Source: Legionella sp. (lineage in GTDB: Bacteria; Pseudomonadota; Gammaproteobacteria; Legionellales; Legionellaceae). Taken from it: a stretch of DNA of 47,044 nt. Under the pieces are notes generated by a model. The model saw nothing but the letters and a program-made list of their open reading frames with translations, was not told where the DNA came from and searched no databases. A program made the position numbers and the translations under genes. How positions within the stretch are numbered: position 1 is the stretch's first letter; every line of letters starts with the position of its first letter. The stretch lies in assembly GCA_002786205.1 (NCBI GenBank), contig PEQM01000008.1, forward strand, positions 1 through 47,044, given 5' to 3'. This document shows positions 25,482 to 34,684 of the stretch, piece by piece.

Positions 25482-26288
25482 TTAAAGTCCAAAGGCAAAA
25501 GTCAGGCCAGCACCGTAATAGTAATTGGTATTATTCAAATAACCTGCAATGCGATGACCGTAAGAGACATCTAAAACAACATGGGGTGTTAGCTGATAGA
25601 GTAAACCGCCATCAGTGCTCAAACCAAAACCACTATTCACGTTATATTTGCTTTGCGCATAGAGTTCTGCATATCCTGCCAATTTATCAGTAAAATTCCA
25701 ACCGATATCAATGATGGGATTAAAAGTATAGAAAGTATCAGCTGGTGCATCACTGGGGGCAGCATTAGAAGCCAGGCCTAAAGTGGTAGAAATATTGAAG
25801 CCAGAACCAAAATAAAGACTATAAATACTGTTGAGTAAAAAGCTTGAGTCAATAGTGCCATAGTATCGGCTGCCTGACGGTGGTGTTACATAGCCTTGCA
25901 AAGTCCAGATGCTGCTGTCATTAAAAAATAAAATATGTTTCAGTCCCAGGCTATTGGGCCCTGTTCCTGATTGAGCGGGATCATTTTGAGCGTAAAAATG
26001 GGGAGGAAAAAGCTCTATCTCTGTATTATTAATAATGCCAAAGCGTATTTCAGTTTGTGGTAGGTTATATCCATATCCATTGGGCGTTCTTCGTTCATAA
26101 GCATAACCAGACTCAACATAAACCGTTTTATTTCCTACAGTACAGGGGCTGTATGCGACTGAGGGTCTGTCTAAAACAGTTGGCATGGAATTGGCACCAA
26201 GGCACTGCTCAGGAGCGGCTTTGTTGGCAAAGAGGCTGTAAGAAGTTATACCTAGCAGCAAAAAAATAAAGGAATGATAGTATTTCAC
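25482..26288 (-). CDS. Outer-membrane beta-barrel protein, MetA-pathway-transporter-like
   Basis: This 268-residue secreted protein has a signal peptide (MKYYHSFIFLLLGITSYSLFA). Its body is rich in alternating aromatic and polar residues, as in outer-membrane beta-barrels: FGIINNTEIELFPP, SIWTLQGYVTPPSG, PIIDIGWNFTDKLAGYAELY, and a C-terminal strand ending AGLTFAFGL. The early block YVESGYAYERR and the overall pattern resemble the 'phenol MetA pathway' outer-membrane group (PF13557). A role in taking up or releasing hydrophobic compounds is a family guess. Two cysteines near the mature N-terminus (QCLG, SPCTVG) could form a disulfide. No operon partner is apparent. Confidence 0.7.
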   Translation of the reverse strand: MKYYHSFIFLLLGITSYSLFANKAAPEQCLGANSMPTVLDRPSVAYSPCTVGNKTVYVESGYAYERRTPNGYGYNLPQTEIRFGIINNTEIELFPPHFYAQNDPAQSGTGPNSLGLKHILFFNDSSIWTLQGYVTPPSGSRYYGTIDSSFLLNSIYSLYFGSGFNISTTLGLASNAAPSDAPADTFYTFNPIIDIGWNFTDKLAGYAELYAQSKYNVNSGFGLSTDGGLLYQLTPHVVLDVSYGHRIAGYLNNTNYYYGAGLTFAFGL

Positions 26289-26348
26289 AGCAGCATCAAT
26301 TAATTAGTTAAGGTTTATAAGGGTATGGGCATTTTAAAAAGTCGCGAC

Positions 26349-26422
26349 ATTATTCACTACGCTCAACCTGCATTCAAATCTGATTTTTTATCCTAAAGCA
26401 TTCAACATGTGGTGAATAGATA
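26349..26422. repeat. Dispersed TIR-bounded element, copy 2
   Basis: The left end ATTATTCACTAC and right end GTGGTGAATAGA are imperfect inverted repeats. The interior CTGCATTCAAATCTGATTTT and CCTAAAGCATTCAA match copy 3 at 37278-37348 closely and copy 1 at 6836-6908 more loosely. Confidence 0.65.
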
Positions 26423-26611
26423 AAAAGTTGCCAGCATTCGCCAGATTTAAGCAAAAGCCGTATGTTGCTTATTACTTAAGAACATGGGGCTGTTTTAAGG
26501 GCTGGTATTTTGCTATAGAACTCATTGAAAGTAAACTGGAATGTTTTGCAAGCAGACGAATCGCAAAGACCAAATCCTAATGGGGAGCTGAGTGTCCCTG
26601 TCAGAAAAGAA

Positions 26612-26654
26612 CATTGCCTGGCAGAGAAACAACAGTTTCATCTACCAGGCAATG
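26612..26654 (-). terminator. Terminator-like hairpin after SulP-carbonic anhydrase
   Basis: CATTGCCTGG (26612-26621) pairs perfectly with CCAGGCAATG (26645-26654). A nested GAAAC/GTTTC hairpin sits in the loop. On the minus strand the stem is followed by the U-rich TTCTTTTCTG. It begins six bases after the stop codon. Confidence 0.6.
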
Positions 26655-26659
26655 AGGAT

Positions 26660-28966
26660 TTAGTTTGGAATCTCTGACTCTTTAATGAGTTTGGCTAGTT
26701 TTTCAGCCAAAACAGGTTCTTTAACGATATTGAGATCATGAAGTTCTTGCTCATAATCTTTATATTTCACAATTCCGCTGTGCACATCATACAAAGCGCC
26801 TACTATGCCGACCTCTTCTTTATTAATCATGTCACGTAAAATATCACTTTGCAGGTAAATGTTTTTTAAGGTATTGGCTATATTGAGTTGAGTAACTTGG
26901 GTGACAAAGCTGGTATTCTGACCACAGCGATCTTCTTGCGTATGATGCTCGGCGTTTACAGCGGGTTTTATTTTAGCCAGCAGCTCTGTAATATGTCCTT
27001 TCTCTATACCATCACAGGCTGATTGGATGGCGCCGCAGCGAGTATGGCCTAAAATAACAATTAATTTAGCACCTACAACATGACAAGCATATTCAATACT
27101 GGCTAAAATATCATTATTCACCACATTCCCTGCTATGCGGATGCAAAATAAATCACCAAAAGTCATATCAAAAATGGTTTCTACTGGAACGCGAGAGTCA
27201 ATACAGCCTAAAACTACAGCGATAGGATGCTGCTTTTTGGCTGTGTAACGAATATCGGAACGGGTAGAGCGATGGATACGGGTATCTTTTAAAAATCGCT
27301 GATTTCCTTCATGCAAGATATTAAGCACTTGACCGGGGGTTAAAGTAGTTTGCACATCGTAGGTTGTGACGGTGATAAAATCGATATAGTTATGCACTTT
27401 ATATTCATCTTGAAAGCCAATAAGATTCAAAGCGATTTGTCTGTTTTTAGCTTCGTCTTTAAATTCATTCAGCAGTTCAAGAATTTCTTTGTCTATATAT
27501 TGTGTGTGGCTTGCATCAATAATAAGTTGTGATTCTCTGGGCATAGAATTTAATTCAGCAAACAAAGCCGCTTTATTTAAAAAGGTCATTTGCTGAGGTA
27601 GTAGCAGACGGCTGGTTTCTCCATTGGGATAAACTTCTTTAATGATATCAATTCTAACCTGGCTGTTGGATTTCAAGATATAGAACAAACTGACTGTCAA
27701 ACCAATTAAAATACCGGTTAGTAAATTAAAGGTGATGATGCCAATAACGGTAGCAATAAATGGTATGAATCGGTCAAATCCTTGAGCGTAGATAGACTTG
27801 TAGATCTCAGGTTTATTCAGTTTATAGCCAGTATAAATTAAGATGGCGGCCAAAGAGGACAGGGGAATTTTATTTAATGCGCCCGGGATAAGCATGACAG
27901 CAAAAAGAATAAAGAAACCGTGAAGAATAGCCGAGGCTTTGGTTTGAGAGCCCGCTTGAATGTTTATAGACGTTCTGATAATAACCGCAGTAATAGGAAT
28001 GCCTCCTATTAACCCTGCTGTCATGTTACCTAGTCCTTGTGCTACCAGCTCCTGATTAGGCGGGCTATGGCGTTTTGCTTTATCAAGTTTGTCTCCGGCT
28101 TTTAGATTGAGCAAGCTTTCTAGCGACGCCACAACAGCGAGAATAAGGGCGTAAAGATACACTTTAGGGTTACTCCATGCACCCCAATTAGGGAATTGTA
28201 ATTGACCGATAAATTCATACAAATTGGATGTCTTGGGTATATTCACCAGTTGCGGTGAATCTTGAGCCATGCGTAAATCAAACCACATAAAAAATTCATT
28301 CAGCAAGACGCCCAGGATGACCACTAAAATAGGAGCGGGTATCTCTTTAAGGATTTTATTTTTGGTTTTATCAAAATAGATAAGCAGACTTAAAGAGGCT
28401 AAAGTAATTAGAATCGCACCATTATTGAGGTGGTGGGTGATGGCAAGAATGGGGCTGATAGACAAGCCTTCAGCTGTTTCTAGCAGATGTCTTTTTAATT
28501 CGTTAAAATCGGCAGATAAAGTAAAAGCCAGCGGCAGTTGTTTGACAATAAGAAGAATACCTATGGCGCAAAGTAAACCCTGAACCACATTGGTTGGAAC
28601 ATAGTCGGCAACAAAACCGGCTTTAAAAAAGCCGACCAGAATTTGCAAAAAACCAGCCAGACACAATGCAAGCAAAAAAGTGTTGAAATCACCTAATTGA
28701 AACAAGGCGGCAACAACAACAGCGGCCATTCCTGCGGCAGGCCCACTGACACTGACTTGCGAACCACTGAAAATACCGACAACGATACCACCAATGATGC
28801 CGCTTAATATTCCAGAAAATAAAGGTGCACCTGAAGCCAGGGCAATACCGAGGCATAAAGGAATGGCGACTAAAAATACGACTATACTTGCAACCAAATC
28901 AAATTTTAAATACCGCTTGCTGTAAACTCGAAATAAACGAGGATTAAGGATATTATTCAAAGTCAT
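26660..28966 (-). CDS. SulP anion transporter fused to STAS and beta-carbonic anhydrase
   Basis: This 768-residue three-part protein starts with a SulP permease of 10-14 helices (residues 1-425; FDLVASIVVFLVAIPLCLGI, SVSGPAAGMAAVV). A STAS-like domain follows (about 445-530; SQLIIDASHTQYIDKEILEL), then a beta-carbonic anhydrase (about 550-768). The enzyme's zinc and dyad residues are all present: Cys588, Asp590 and Arg592 in GCIDSR, and His641 and Cys644 in GHTRCGA. The natural reading is a bicarbonate or anion transporter with a tethered enzyme interconverting CO2 and bicarbonate on the cytoplasmic side. Such fusions are known in several bacteria. A Fur-box-like sequence lies about 150 bases upstream, and a terminator follows. 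Confidence 0.93.
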   Translation of the reverse strand: MTLNNILNPRLFRVYSKRYLKFDLVASIVVFLVAIPLCLGIALASGAPLFSGILSGIIGGIVVGIFSGSQVSVSGPAAGMAAVVVAALFQLGDFNTFLLALCLAGFLQILVGFFKAGFVADYVPTNVVQGLLCAIGILLIVKQLPLAFTLSADFNELKRHLLETAEGLSISPILAITHHLNNGAILITLASLSLLIYFDKTKNKILKEIPAPILVVILGVLLNEFFMWFDLRMAQDSPQLVNIPKTSNLYEFIGQLQFPNWGAWSNPKVYLYALILAVVASLESLLNLKAGDKLDKAKRHSPPNQELVAQGLGNMTAGLIGGIPITAVIIRTSINIQAGSQTKASAILHGFFILFAVMLIPGALNKIPLSSLAAILIYTGYKLNKPEIYKSIYAQGFDRFIPFIATVIGIITFNLLTGILIGLTVSLFYILKSNSQVRIDIIKEVYPNGETSRLLLPQQMTFLNKAALFAELNSMPRESQLIIDASHTQYIDKEILELLNEFKDEAKNRQIALNLIGFQDEYKVHNYIDFITVTTYDVQTTLTPGQVLNILHEGNQRFLKDTRIHRSTRSDIRYTAKKQHPIAVVLGCIDSRVPVETIFDMTFGDLFCIRIAGNVVNNDILASIEYACHVVGAKLIVILGHTRCGAIQSACDGIEKGHITELLAKIKPAVNAEHHTQEDRCGQNTSFVTQVTQLNIANTLKNIYLQSDILRDMINKEEVGIVGALYDVHSGIVKYKDYEQELHDLNIVKEPVLAEKLAKLIKESEIPN

Positions 28967-29114
28967 GTTATTAGTCCTTGTTTCTTAGTTACAAAAATTA
29001 TGTAAGCTGTGCTGCTTCATTATAGTTGATTTTATTGTTATCGGTTTGTATTTTAGTGGCACAACCTTTTACACAGGTATTCTTTTTTTACTATCATTAT
29101 GAAAAGTTGTCAAT

Positions 29115-29133
29115 ATAAATGAGAATTATTATT
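29115..29133. promoter_or_regulatory. Fur-box-like sequence
   Basis: ATAAATGAGAATTATTATT matches the 19-base Fur consensus GATAATGATAATCATTATC at 13 positions by my count. It lies about 150 bases upstream of the SulP-carbonic anhydrase gene. The region is AT-rich, so chance is a real possibility. Confidence 0.35.
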
Positions 29134-29188
29134 ATTAAGTGCAGATGAAGGGCTTGATGATTAAATTAGTGCTGAATTGAAAAAAATA

Positions 29189-29209
29189 GAGCCGAATACA
29201 ATTCGGCTC
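29189..29209 (-). terminator. Intrinsic terminator after ttcA
   Basis: GAGCCGAAT (29189-29197) and ATTCGGCTC (29201-29209) form a perfect 9-bp GC-rich stem with a three-base loop. On the minus strand it is followed by TATTTTTTT. It lies 22 bases beyond the ttcA stop and is a textbook rho-independent terminator. Confidence 0.85.
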
Positions 29210-29230
29210 CTGCTGAAAAATAACAGTGTT

Positions 29231-30073
29231 TTATTCGCTTTCATCAGTATCAGAGGTTTCAATTAGTAGTGGTTCCTCCAAAGTGGGATTGCTAATCAGT
29301 TCTTTCTCTAAATTTTTGAAGTGCCATAAGTCTTGATCCATTAATTGGCTTGGTTTGATGCTTTGTAGCGCATGCAACATATTGCTTGGAACTTTAGGAT
29401 TTTCTAATGCCAGTTGGTCTATGAGCTTGGCTACTTTTTTACGCATCAAGTTTTCTTGTGAACCGCAAAGATTGCAAGGAATAATGGGATAGGCTTGTTC
29501 TTGAGCATAAGCAATGATGTCTTTTTCTTGGACATAGCACAGCGGTCTGATGACAATATGTTTTTTATTGTCACTGAGTAGTTTTGGAGGCATAGAACGG
29601 ATGTCTCCATTATAAAAAATAGACATTAATAAAGTACGAATGAGATCATCGCGATGGTGGCCTAAGGCAATTTTATTGAATCCTTTTTCTTCTGCGTAGC
29701 GATAAATAATACCTCGTCTCAATCTTGAGCATAAGGAGCAATAGGTTTTCCCTTCGGGAACTTTTTCTTTAACAATACTGTAGGTATCACGCGTCAAAAT
29801 TTCATGTGGAATAGCTCGGTCATTTAACCATTGTCTCAAAGCAGCATCATTCCATCCTGGTTGCGCTTGATCAAGTGTGAAAGCAAAAAGCTCAAATTTA
29901 TTGCCAGAGCGACGTCGTAACTGGTCTAAAATAGTGAGCATGGTAAATGAATCTTTACCGCCAGACAGGCATACCATCACTTTGTCGTGGCGTTGAATCA
30001 TATTAAAGTCTGCAATGGCTTTCCCTGTATAATGCAGTAATTTTTTTTCAATAGCAGATGGATTGGAAGACAT
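29231..30073 (-). CDS. ttcA: tRNA 2-thiocytidine synthetase TtcA
   Basis: This cytoplasmic iron-sulfur enzyme makes 2-thiocytidine at position 32 of several tRNAs. The PP-loop ATP motif is [12 protein letters not shown] (S37-S42). The first CxxC pair is in [12 protein letters not shown] and the second in [16 protein letters not shown], as required for cluster binding. [14 protein letters not shown] and the [11 protein letters not shown] block are also conserved. The length of 280 residues is close to that of E. coli TtcA (about 311). It lies 12 bases downstream of the TolC-like gene on the same strand and ends at a strong terminator, so it is probably the last gene of a pcm-like/tolC/ttcA transcript. 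Confidence 0.94.
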   Translation of the reverse strand: MSSNPSAIEKKLLHYTGKAIADFNMIQRHDKVMVCLSGGKDSFTMLTILDQLRRRSGNKFELFAFTLDQAQPGWNDAALRQWLNDRAIPHEILTRDTYSIVKEKVPEGKTYCSLCSRLRRGIIYRYAEEKGFNKIALGHHRDDLIRTLLMSIFYNGDIRSMPPKLLSDNKKHIVIRPLCYVQEKDIIAYAQEQAYPIIPCNLCGSQENLMRKKVAKLIDQLALENPKVPSNMLHALQSIKPSQLMDQDLWHFKNLEKELISNPTLEEPLLIETSDTDESE

Positions 30074-30085
30074 ATAACAACCTAA

Positions 30086-31477
30086 TTATTTAGCGGCAAT
30101 TTGAGTTTTAGGCGCAAAGCCTGGAACTCGTGTGGTGGCAAGCCAGGAATTAACCTGCTCTAAATCAAGTACATTTAGCGTACCGGCAAGATATTTTAAA
30201 GTTAAAATGGAATAAATCAAGTTGTATTGATCGCTAGCCAATTGTTCTTGCGCTTCAAATAGTTTTTGTTGCGCATTCACAACATCCACCATAGTACGTG
30301 TCCCAGCTTCAAACTGTGCTTCAGTGCTGTTTAAAGAATTTTGTTGCGATACAATAGTTTGTTTGTCTGCTTTGACTTTACTAATGCCATCGATGATGGT
30401 GTTAAAAGCAATGCGACTGTTAACAATAACATCGCGATAAATTTGTTCCAGCTGTTCGCTATTGGCTTGAAAATTATATTGTGCCTGGCGTGTTTGCGAC
30501 TGAACCAGGCCGCCTTGTAACACTGGAAAATTCATGGCAATGCCAACTGTTGCCTGGGTTTGTTTGGTCGGAGCATAAAAAGTGGTGGCGTCGACATCAT
30601 TATGTACCTGGTTGGCGCTGGATTGAATGGAAAAAACCGGCCAATTACTAGTGGATATCGCTTTTACCTGTTCTTTTGCTGCTTCTTGAGAGTACTTGGC
30701 AGCTAACAAGTTGTAATTTTGTTTTATTCCTGCATCAATCCATGCTTCAACTTTTGAAGGCTCTGGTTTTACCAGCGGAATATTGCCATTTTTTAATACA
30801 GCCAAGGATTCATAAACATGATTGGTTAATTTTCGTAAGTTTTCACTTTGATTGATTTGATTGTTGCGAGCTGAAATCACTGTCGCTATTGATTGATCAT
30901 AAGCAGCCTTCGCTTCATAGACTGAGGTCATGGTGTCTATTCCTACATTGAAGCGCTGGGTTGCTTGTTCATACTGCCGTTTGTTGGCTCTTTTTTTAGC
31001 CTCAGCAAAATCCAGCGTGTCTTTAGCAAAAAGCACATCAAAATAAGCCTTGGCTGTTCTTAAAATTAAATTCTGAGCGGCATCGTTAAAACTGGCTTGA
31101 GCTGCTTTTACAGAAGCTTTGGCCTGTTTAACCTGAGCCCATGCCTGGTAATTGAATATGGCTTGAGAGGCAGTAACTTGCCATTGGGTTGTGTTATAAG
31201 TGAAATCACCACCAAAACGATTAAGCAGAGGATTGCCACTGAATTTTCCTATTTCAATGTCCTGAAAGCTGCGACCAGCCGAGGTATTGATGCCAAGCTG
31301 GGGGTATAAAGCCGCGCGTGCTTGAGGAATGGCTTCGGTACTGGACATGTAATTGTCATAAGCTTGTTTAAACTGGGTGTCATTTTCCAAGGCTTGCTGA
31401 TATACATCCATAAGGTCAATTGCAAAAACCGGAGGTAAAATCAGCAACAATACACAATACAATACCGCTTTTTTCAT
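30086..31477 (-). CDS. tolC: TolC-family outer-membrane efflux protein
   Basis: This 463-residue trimeric outer-membrane channel serves type I secretion and multidrug efflux. The signal peptide is MKKAVLYCVLLLILPPVFA. Two outer-membrane efflux repeats follow (YQQALENDTQFKQAYDNYMS; SRIAFNTIIDGISKVKADKQ), and the segment NAQQKLFEAQEQLASDQYNL is typical of TolC. ATG 31477 is chosen for its AGGA ribosome site and signal peptide; the frame is open upstream to 31546 and would overlap the methyltransferase gene. Unlike the NodT-type channel at 13030 it has no lipobox and stands apart from pump genes, as a general-purpose TolC usually does. The symbol is given by similarity. Confidence 0.9.
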   Translation of the reverse strand: MKKAVLYCVLLLILPPVFAIDLMDVYQQALENDTQFKQAYDNYMSSTEAIPQARAALYPQLGINTSAGRSFQDIEIGKFSGNPLLNRFGGDFTYNTTQWQVTASQAIFNYQAWAQVKQAKASVKAAQASFNDAAQNLILRTAKAYFDVLFAKDTLDFAEAKKRANKRQYEQATQRFNVGIDTMTSVYEAKAAYDQSIATVISARNNQINQSENLRKLTNHVYESLAVLKNGNIPLVKPEPSKVEAWIDAGIKQNYNLLAAKYSQEAAKEQVKAISTSNWPVFSIQSSANQVHNDVDATTFYAPTKQTQATVGIAMNFPVLQGGLVQSQTRQAQYNFQANSEQLEQIYRDVIVNSRIAFNTIIDGISKVKADKQTIVSQQNSLNSTEAQFEAGTRTMVDVVNAQQKLFEAQEQLASDQYNLIYSILTLKYLAGTLNVLDLEQVNSWLATTRVPGFAPKTQIAAK

Positions 31478-31487
31478 CAACAAATTC

Positions 31488-32141
31488 CTAGAATACAAAC
31501 TCTTTTTCTTTCGTGCGATCGATGAGTTGGGGAATTTCAGTTTCAAAAATTAATGTCTGTGTCCAAGACTCATGGTGATCCAGGCTATGCATGGAGGCCT
31601 GCATGATAGGTGCTTTGCCTTCAATAGCGACCAGTTTGCCACCAGGCAGTACCTGTAATCGATGCGTTGTTGTTATTTGTTCTATGGCACCAGTCAGGAT
31701 AACTATATCATAGGGTGCTTTATCTAGCCAACCACAAGAAGCGTCACCAGTGATTAATTCGACATTAGTGCAATGATGTGCTTTTAACTGAGTAGCTGCT
31801 GCTTGAGTAAAATCCGCATAATAGTCTACACTAATAACGTGTTTACATAATTTGCTTAATAAGGCAGTGAAAAAACCGCTTCCTGTGCCGACTTCTAATA
31901 CTGTTTCTGTCCCTTTAAGATTTAATGCTTGTAAAATAAGGCTTTCTTCCAAGGGGGTTAGCATGCGCTGCCCATGAGCCAGAGGGATTTGCATGTCAGA
32001 ATATGCAAAAGCAGCATAGCGCTCAGGAACAAATGCATGTCGAGGAACCAGATCATACAAATGAAGTATAGATTCTTCCAGAACATCGTTTGTTCTTAAC
32101 TGTTGTTTTACCATGTTAATGCGAGCAGTGTTATTAGTCAT
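31488..32141 (-). CDS. Protein-L-isoaspartate O-methyltransferase-like protein
   Basis: This 217-residue SAM-dependent methyltransferase is related to Pcm, which repairs isoaspartyl residues in aged proteins. The N-terminal part matches the family (RINMVKQQLRTNDVLEESIL, VPRHAFVPERYAAFAYSDMQ, GQRMLTPLEESLILQAL). The SAM-binding loop is VLEVGTGSGFFTALLSKL, with ISVDYY as the acidic motif. It belongs to the 'protein-L-isoaspartate O-methyltransferase' group often found beside tolC in Gammaproteobacteria, rather than the surE-linked pcm. The usual catalytic Thr-Ala-Ala segment reads ILTGAIEQI here, so isoaspartate repair activity is uncertain. It precedes tolC by ten bases. Confidence 0.85.
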   Translation of the reverse strand: MTNNTARINMVKQQLRTNDVLEESILHLYDLVPRHAFVPERYAAFAYSDMQIPLAHGQRMLTPLEESLILQALNLKGTETVLEVGTGSGFFTALLSKLCKHVISVDYYADFTQAAATQLKAHHCTNVELITGDASCGWLDKAPYDIVILTGAIEQITTTHRLQVLPGGKLVAIEGKAPIMQASMHSLDHHESWTQTLIFETEIPQLIDRTKEKEFVF

Positions 32142-32289
32142 GTGTTCTACCGGTTAATTATCGGGGATAGATTAAAACGTTGGACCAATTTTAGCAAGAA
32201 TTCCGCTGTTGTGCTAAGAATAATTCGTGGTGGGCTGGTTTTAAATTTGTTATGATGGGCACTTTTATTCCTGAAAGAAGGGGACGGCA

Positions 32290-33474
32290 GTGTCTGAGCG
32301 ATTCACGAATTTTTTACAAAATGAACTGAACCATCTCAAAACAGAAGGATTGTTTAAATCAGAGCGGATTATCTCAAGTCAGCAACAAGCTGACGTGACA
32401 GTTAATCAAAAAGAAGTAGTTAATCTTTGTGCGAATAATTACTTGGGGTTAGCCAATCATCCCCTTTTAATTGAAGAAGGCAAACAGGCAATAGAACGTT
32501 ACGGCTATGGTATGGCATCGGTGCGTTTTATCTGCGGTACTCAAATACCGCATAAACAGCTGGAAGAAAAAATAAGCCATTTTTTAGATAAAGAAGATAC
32601 TATTTTGTATTCTTCTTGCTTTGATGCCAATACAGGGCTATTTGAGACTTTATTAGGCCCAGAAGATGCCATTATCAGTGATGCTTTGAATCATGCCAGC
32701 ATTATCGATGGCGTCAGACTATGTAAGGCTGCTCGTTATCGATACGCCAATAATGACATGCATGATCTGGAGCAGCAATTGATTGCTGCGAAAGAGGCTC
32801 GATTTAAGCTTATTGCTACCGATGGGGTTTTTTCTATGGATGGTATTTTGGCCAATTTACCTGCTATTTGTGATTTAGCAGATAAATATGATGCCATGGT
32901 CATGGTGGATGATTCACATGCAGTAGGCTTTATGGGGAAAACAGGGCGAGGTACTCCTGAGCATTTTGGTGTGAGCGAGCGCGTAGATATCATTACAGGA
33001 ACATTGGGCAAAGCACTAGGTGGTGCATCGGGTGGTTATACTGCGGGGAAAAGAGAAGTGATTGCATGGTTGCGTCAGCGCTCCAGGCCTTATTTATTTT
33101 CTAATACCTTAGCGCCAGTGATCGCGCATACCTCCTGTGTGGTGCTCGATATGCTGAGTCAAAAAAATGAATTGGCAGCCCGATTAAAAAGAAACAGTCT
33201 GTATTTTCGAGAAGGAATGACCAAGCTGGGATTTCAATTAATTCCAGGTGAGCACGCTATTATTCCTGTGATGCTAGGTGATGCAAGCCTGGCAACACAA
33301 ATGGCGTCTCGTCTGCTTGAGCTTGGGATTTATGTGGTTGGTTTTTCTTATCCTGTTGTACCTAAAGGTTTGGCACGTATTCGTACGCAAATGTCTGCCT
33401 CGTTGGACTTGCACCACTTGGATAAGGCATTGATGGCCTTTGAAGTAGCAGGAAAAGAGTTTTCTGTGATTTAA
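32290..33474 (+). CDS. kbl: 2-amino-3-ketobutyrate CoA ligase (glycine C-acetyltransferase)
   Basis: This PLP enzyme converts 2-amino-3-ketobutyrate and CoA into glycine and acetyl-CoA, the second step of threonine catabolism. Its 394 residues match E. coli Kbl (398). The cofactor lysine is in [17 protein letters not shown], the glycine-rich aldehyde pocket is near [20 protein letters not shown], and [10 protein letters not shown] and [11 protein letters not shown] are conserved. Translation begins with GTG at 32290, preceded by AAGAAGGGGA. The next gene, tdh, supplies its substrate and lies 54 bases downstream on the same strand, so the two form the classical kbl-tdh operon. Confidence 0.96.
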   Translation: MSERFTNFLQNELNHLKTEGLFKSERIISSQQQADVTVNQKEVVNLCANNYLGLANHPLLIEEGKQAIERYGYGMASVRFICGTQIPHKQLEEKISHFLDKEDTILYSSCFDANTGLFETLLGPEDAIISDALNHASIIDGVRLCKAARYRYANNDMHDLEQQLIAAKEARFKLIATDGVFSMDGILANLPAICDLADKYDAMVMVDDSHAVGFMGKTGRGTPEHFGVSERVDIITGTLGKALGGASGGYTAGKREVIAWLRQRSRPYLFSNTLAPVIAHTSCVVLDMLSQKNELAARLKRNSLYFREGMTKLGFQLIPGEHAIIPVMLGDASLATQMASRLLELGIYVVGFSYPVVPKGLARIRTQMSASLDLHHLDKALMAFEVAGKEFSVI

Positions 33475-33528
33475 ATTTTCAAAATAATAGATTGTATTCG
33501 CGTATTATTTTTTTTCTGAGGAATAGAA

Positions 33529-34554
33529 ATGAAAGCATTGGTCAAAGCAAAAAGAGAGCCGGGTATCTGGATGCATGAAGTGCCCGTTCCTGAATATGGT
33601 GTGAATGATGTCTTGATTAAAATACATAAAACAGCCATTTGCGGTACCGACATTCATATTTATACCTGGGATGAATGGGCGCAAGCCACTATTCCTGTTC
33701 CTATGACTGTAGGACATGAGTTTTATGGAGAAATTGTTGAAGTAGGACAGGAAGTAAAAGGCTTGAGTGTAGGGCAGCGTGTCTCAGGCGAGGGACATAT
33801 TACCTGTGGTTTTTGTCGAAATTGTCGCGCCGGTAAGCGTCATTTATGCCGTAATACATTAGGTGTTGGTGTTAACCGGCCAGGATGTTTTGCTGAGTAT
33901 TTGGCTATTCCAGCCAGTAATGTCATCGTTATTCCTGATAACATTTCTGGAGATCATGCCGCGATATTTGATCCTTTTGGCAATGCAGCCCATTGCGCAC
34001 TCGCTTTTGATGTGGTTGGCGAGGATGTACTCATCACGGGAGCCGGACCGATAGGTATTATGGCGGCAGCTATTGTTCGTCATATCGGTGCTCGTCACGT
34101 AGTGATTACCGATGTCAATGACTATCGTTTGGAATTGGCTAAAAAAATGGGCGTCACCCGGGCCGTTAATGTCAAATATGAGAAACTAAGCGATGTGGTG
34201 CATGAATTAGGTATGCTGGAAGGATTTGATGTTGGGCTGGAAATGTCAGGTAATCCTTTTGCCTTGAATGAACTGATGAAAGCGATGAATCATGGCGGGC
34301 ATGTGGCCATGCTGGGCATTCCTCCACAAGAGACAGCAATTGATTGGAATCAGGTGATTTTTAAAGGATTGGTCATTAAAGGAATCTATGGCCGTGAAAT
34401 GTTTGAGACATGGTATAAAATGATAGCCATGATTCAAAGTGGATTGAATATTAACCCGATAATGACACATCATTTTCCGATAGATGATTATGAGCATGCG
34501 TTTCAAATCATGGCGTCAGGTCAATCAGGAAAAGTGATTTTGGATTGGCAATAA
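33529..34554 (+). CDS. tdh: L-threonine 3-dehydrogenase
   Basis: This zinc- and NAD-dependent medium-chain dehydrogenase oxidises L-threonine to 2-amino-3-ketobutyrate. Its 341 residues equal the length of E. coli Tdh. The catalytic zinc site includes Cys in [16 protein letters not shown] and [10 protein letters not shown]. The structural zinc cysteines lie in [15 protein letters not shown]. The NAD-binding Rossmann motif is [20 protein letters not shown], and the C-terminal ITHHFPIDD-like and [10 protein letters not shown] segments agree. It follows kbl, and the pair channels threonine to glycine and acetyl-CoA. A ribosome site GAGGAA lies before ATG 33529. Confidence 0.97.
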   Translation: MKALVKAKREPGIWMHEVPVPEYGVNDVLIKIHKTAICGTDIHIYTWDEWAQATIPVPMTVGHEFYGEIVEVGQEVKGLSVGQRVSGEGHITCGFCRNCRAGKRHLCRNTLGVGVNRPGCFAEYLAIPASNVIVIPDNISGDHAAIFDPFGNAAHCALAFDVVGEDVLITGAGPIGIMAAAIVRHIGARHVVITDVNDYRLELAKKMGVTRAVNVKYEKLSDVVHELGMLEGFDVGLEMSGNPFALNELMKAMNHGGHVAMLGIPPQETAIDWNQVIFKGLVIKGIYGREMFETWYKMIAMIQSGLNINPIMTHHFPIDDYEHAFQIMASGQSGKVILDWQ

Positions 34555-34563
34555 GTTTTTTAT

Positions 34564-34654
34564 CTATTCACCACCTTTTGCATACGTCAGAGGAAAAGTA
34601 AGCATTGCGTGCAGCTTGCTCAAGATGCGTTGGGTATGGCTTTTTGGTGAGTAG
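34564..34654. repeat. TIR-bounded element, divergent copy 4
   Basis: The left end CTATTCACCACCTTTTGCAT matches the inverted right end of copy 2 well. The right end TTTTTGGTGAGTAG is its imperfect inverse, giving a 91-bp palindromic segment between tdh and ettA. The interior differs from the other three copies, so membership is tentative. Confidence 0.45.
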
Positions 34655-34684
34655 TGACTAGGTTTTTAGCTCAGTGGAGTAAGT

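Larger units (their letters stand above)
26289..26659. other. 371-base intergenic region with a repeat and a terminator
   Basis: No credible gene is present. The region contains copy 2 of the TIR-bounded element (26349-26422) and the SulP-carbonic anhydrase terminator hairpin (26612-26654). I see nothing notable in the roughly 190 bases between them. Confidence 0.6.
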
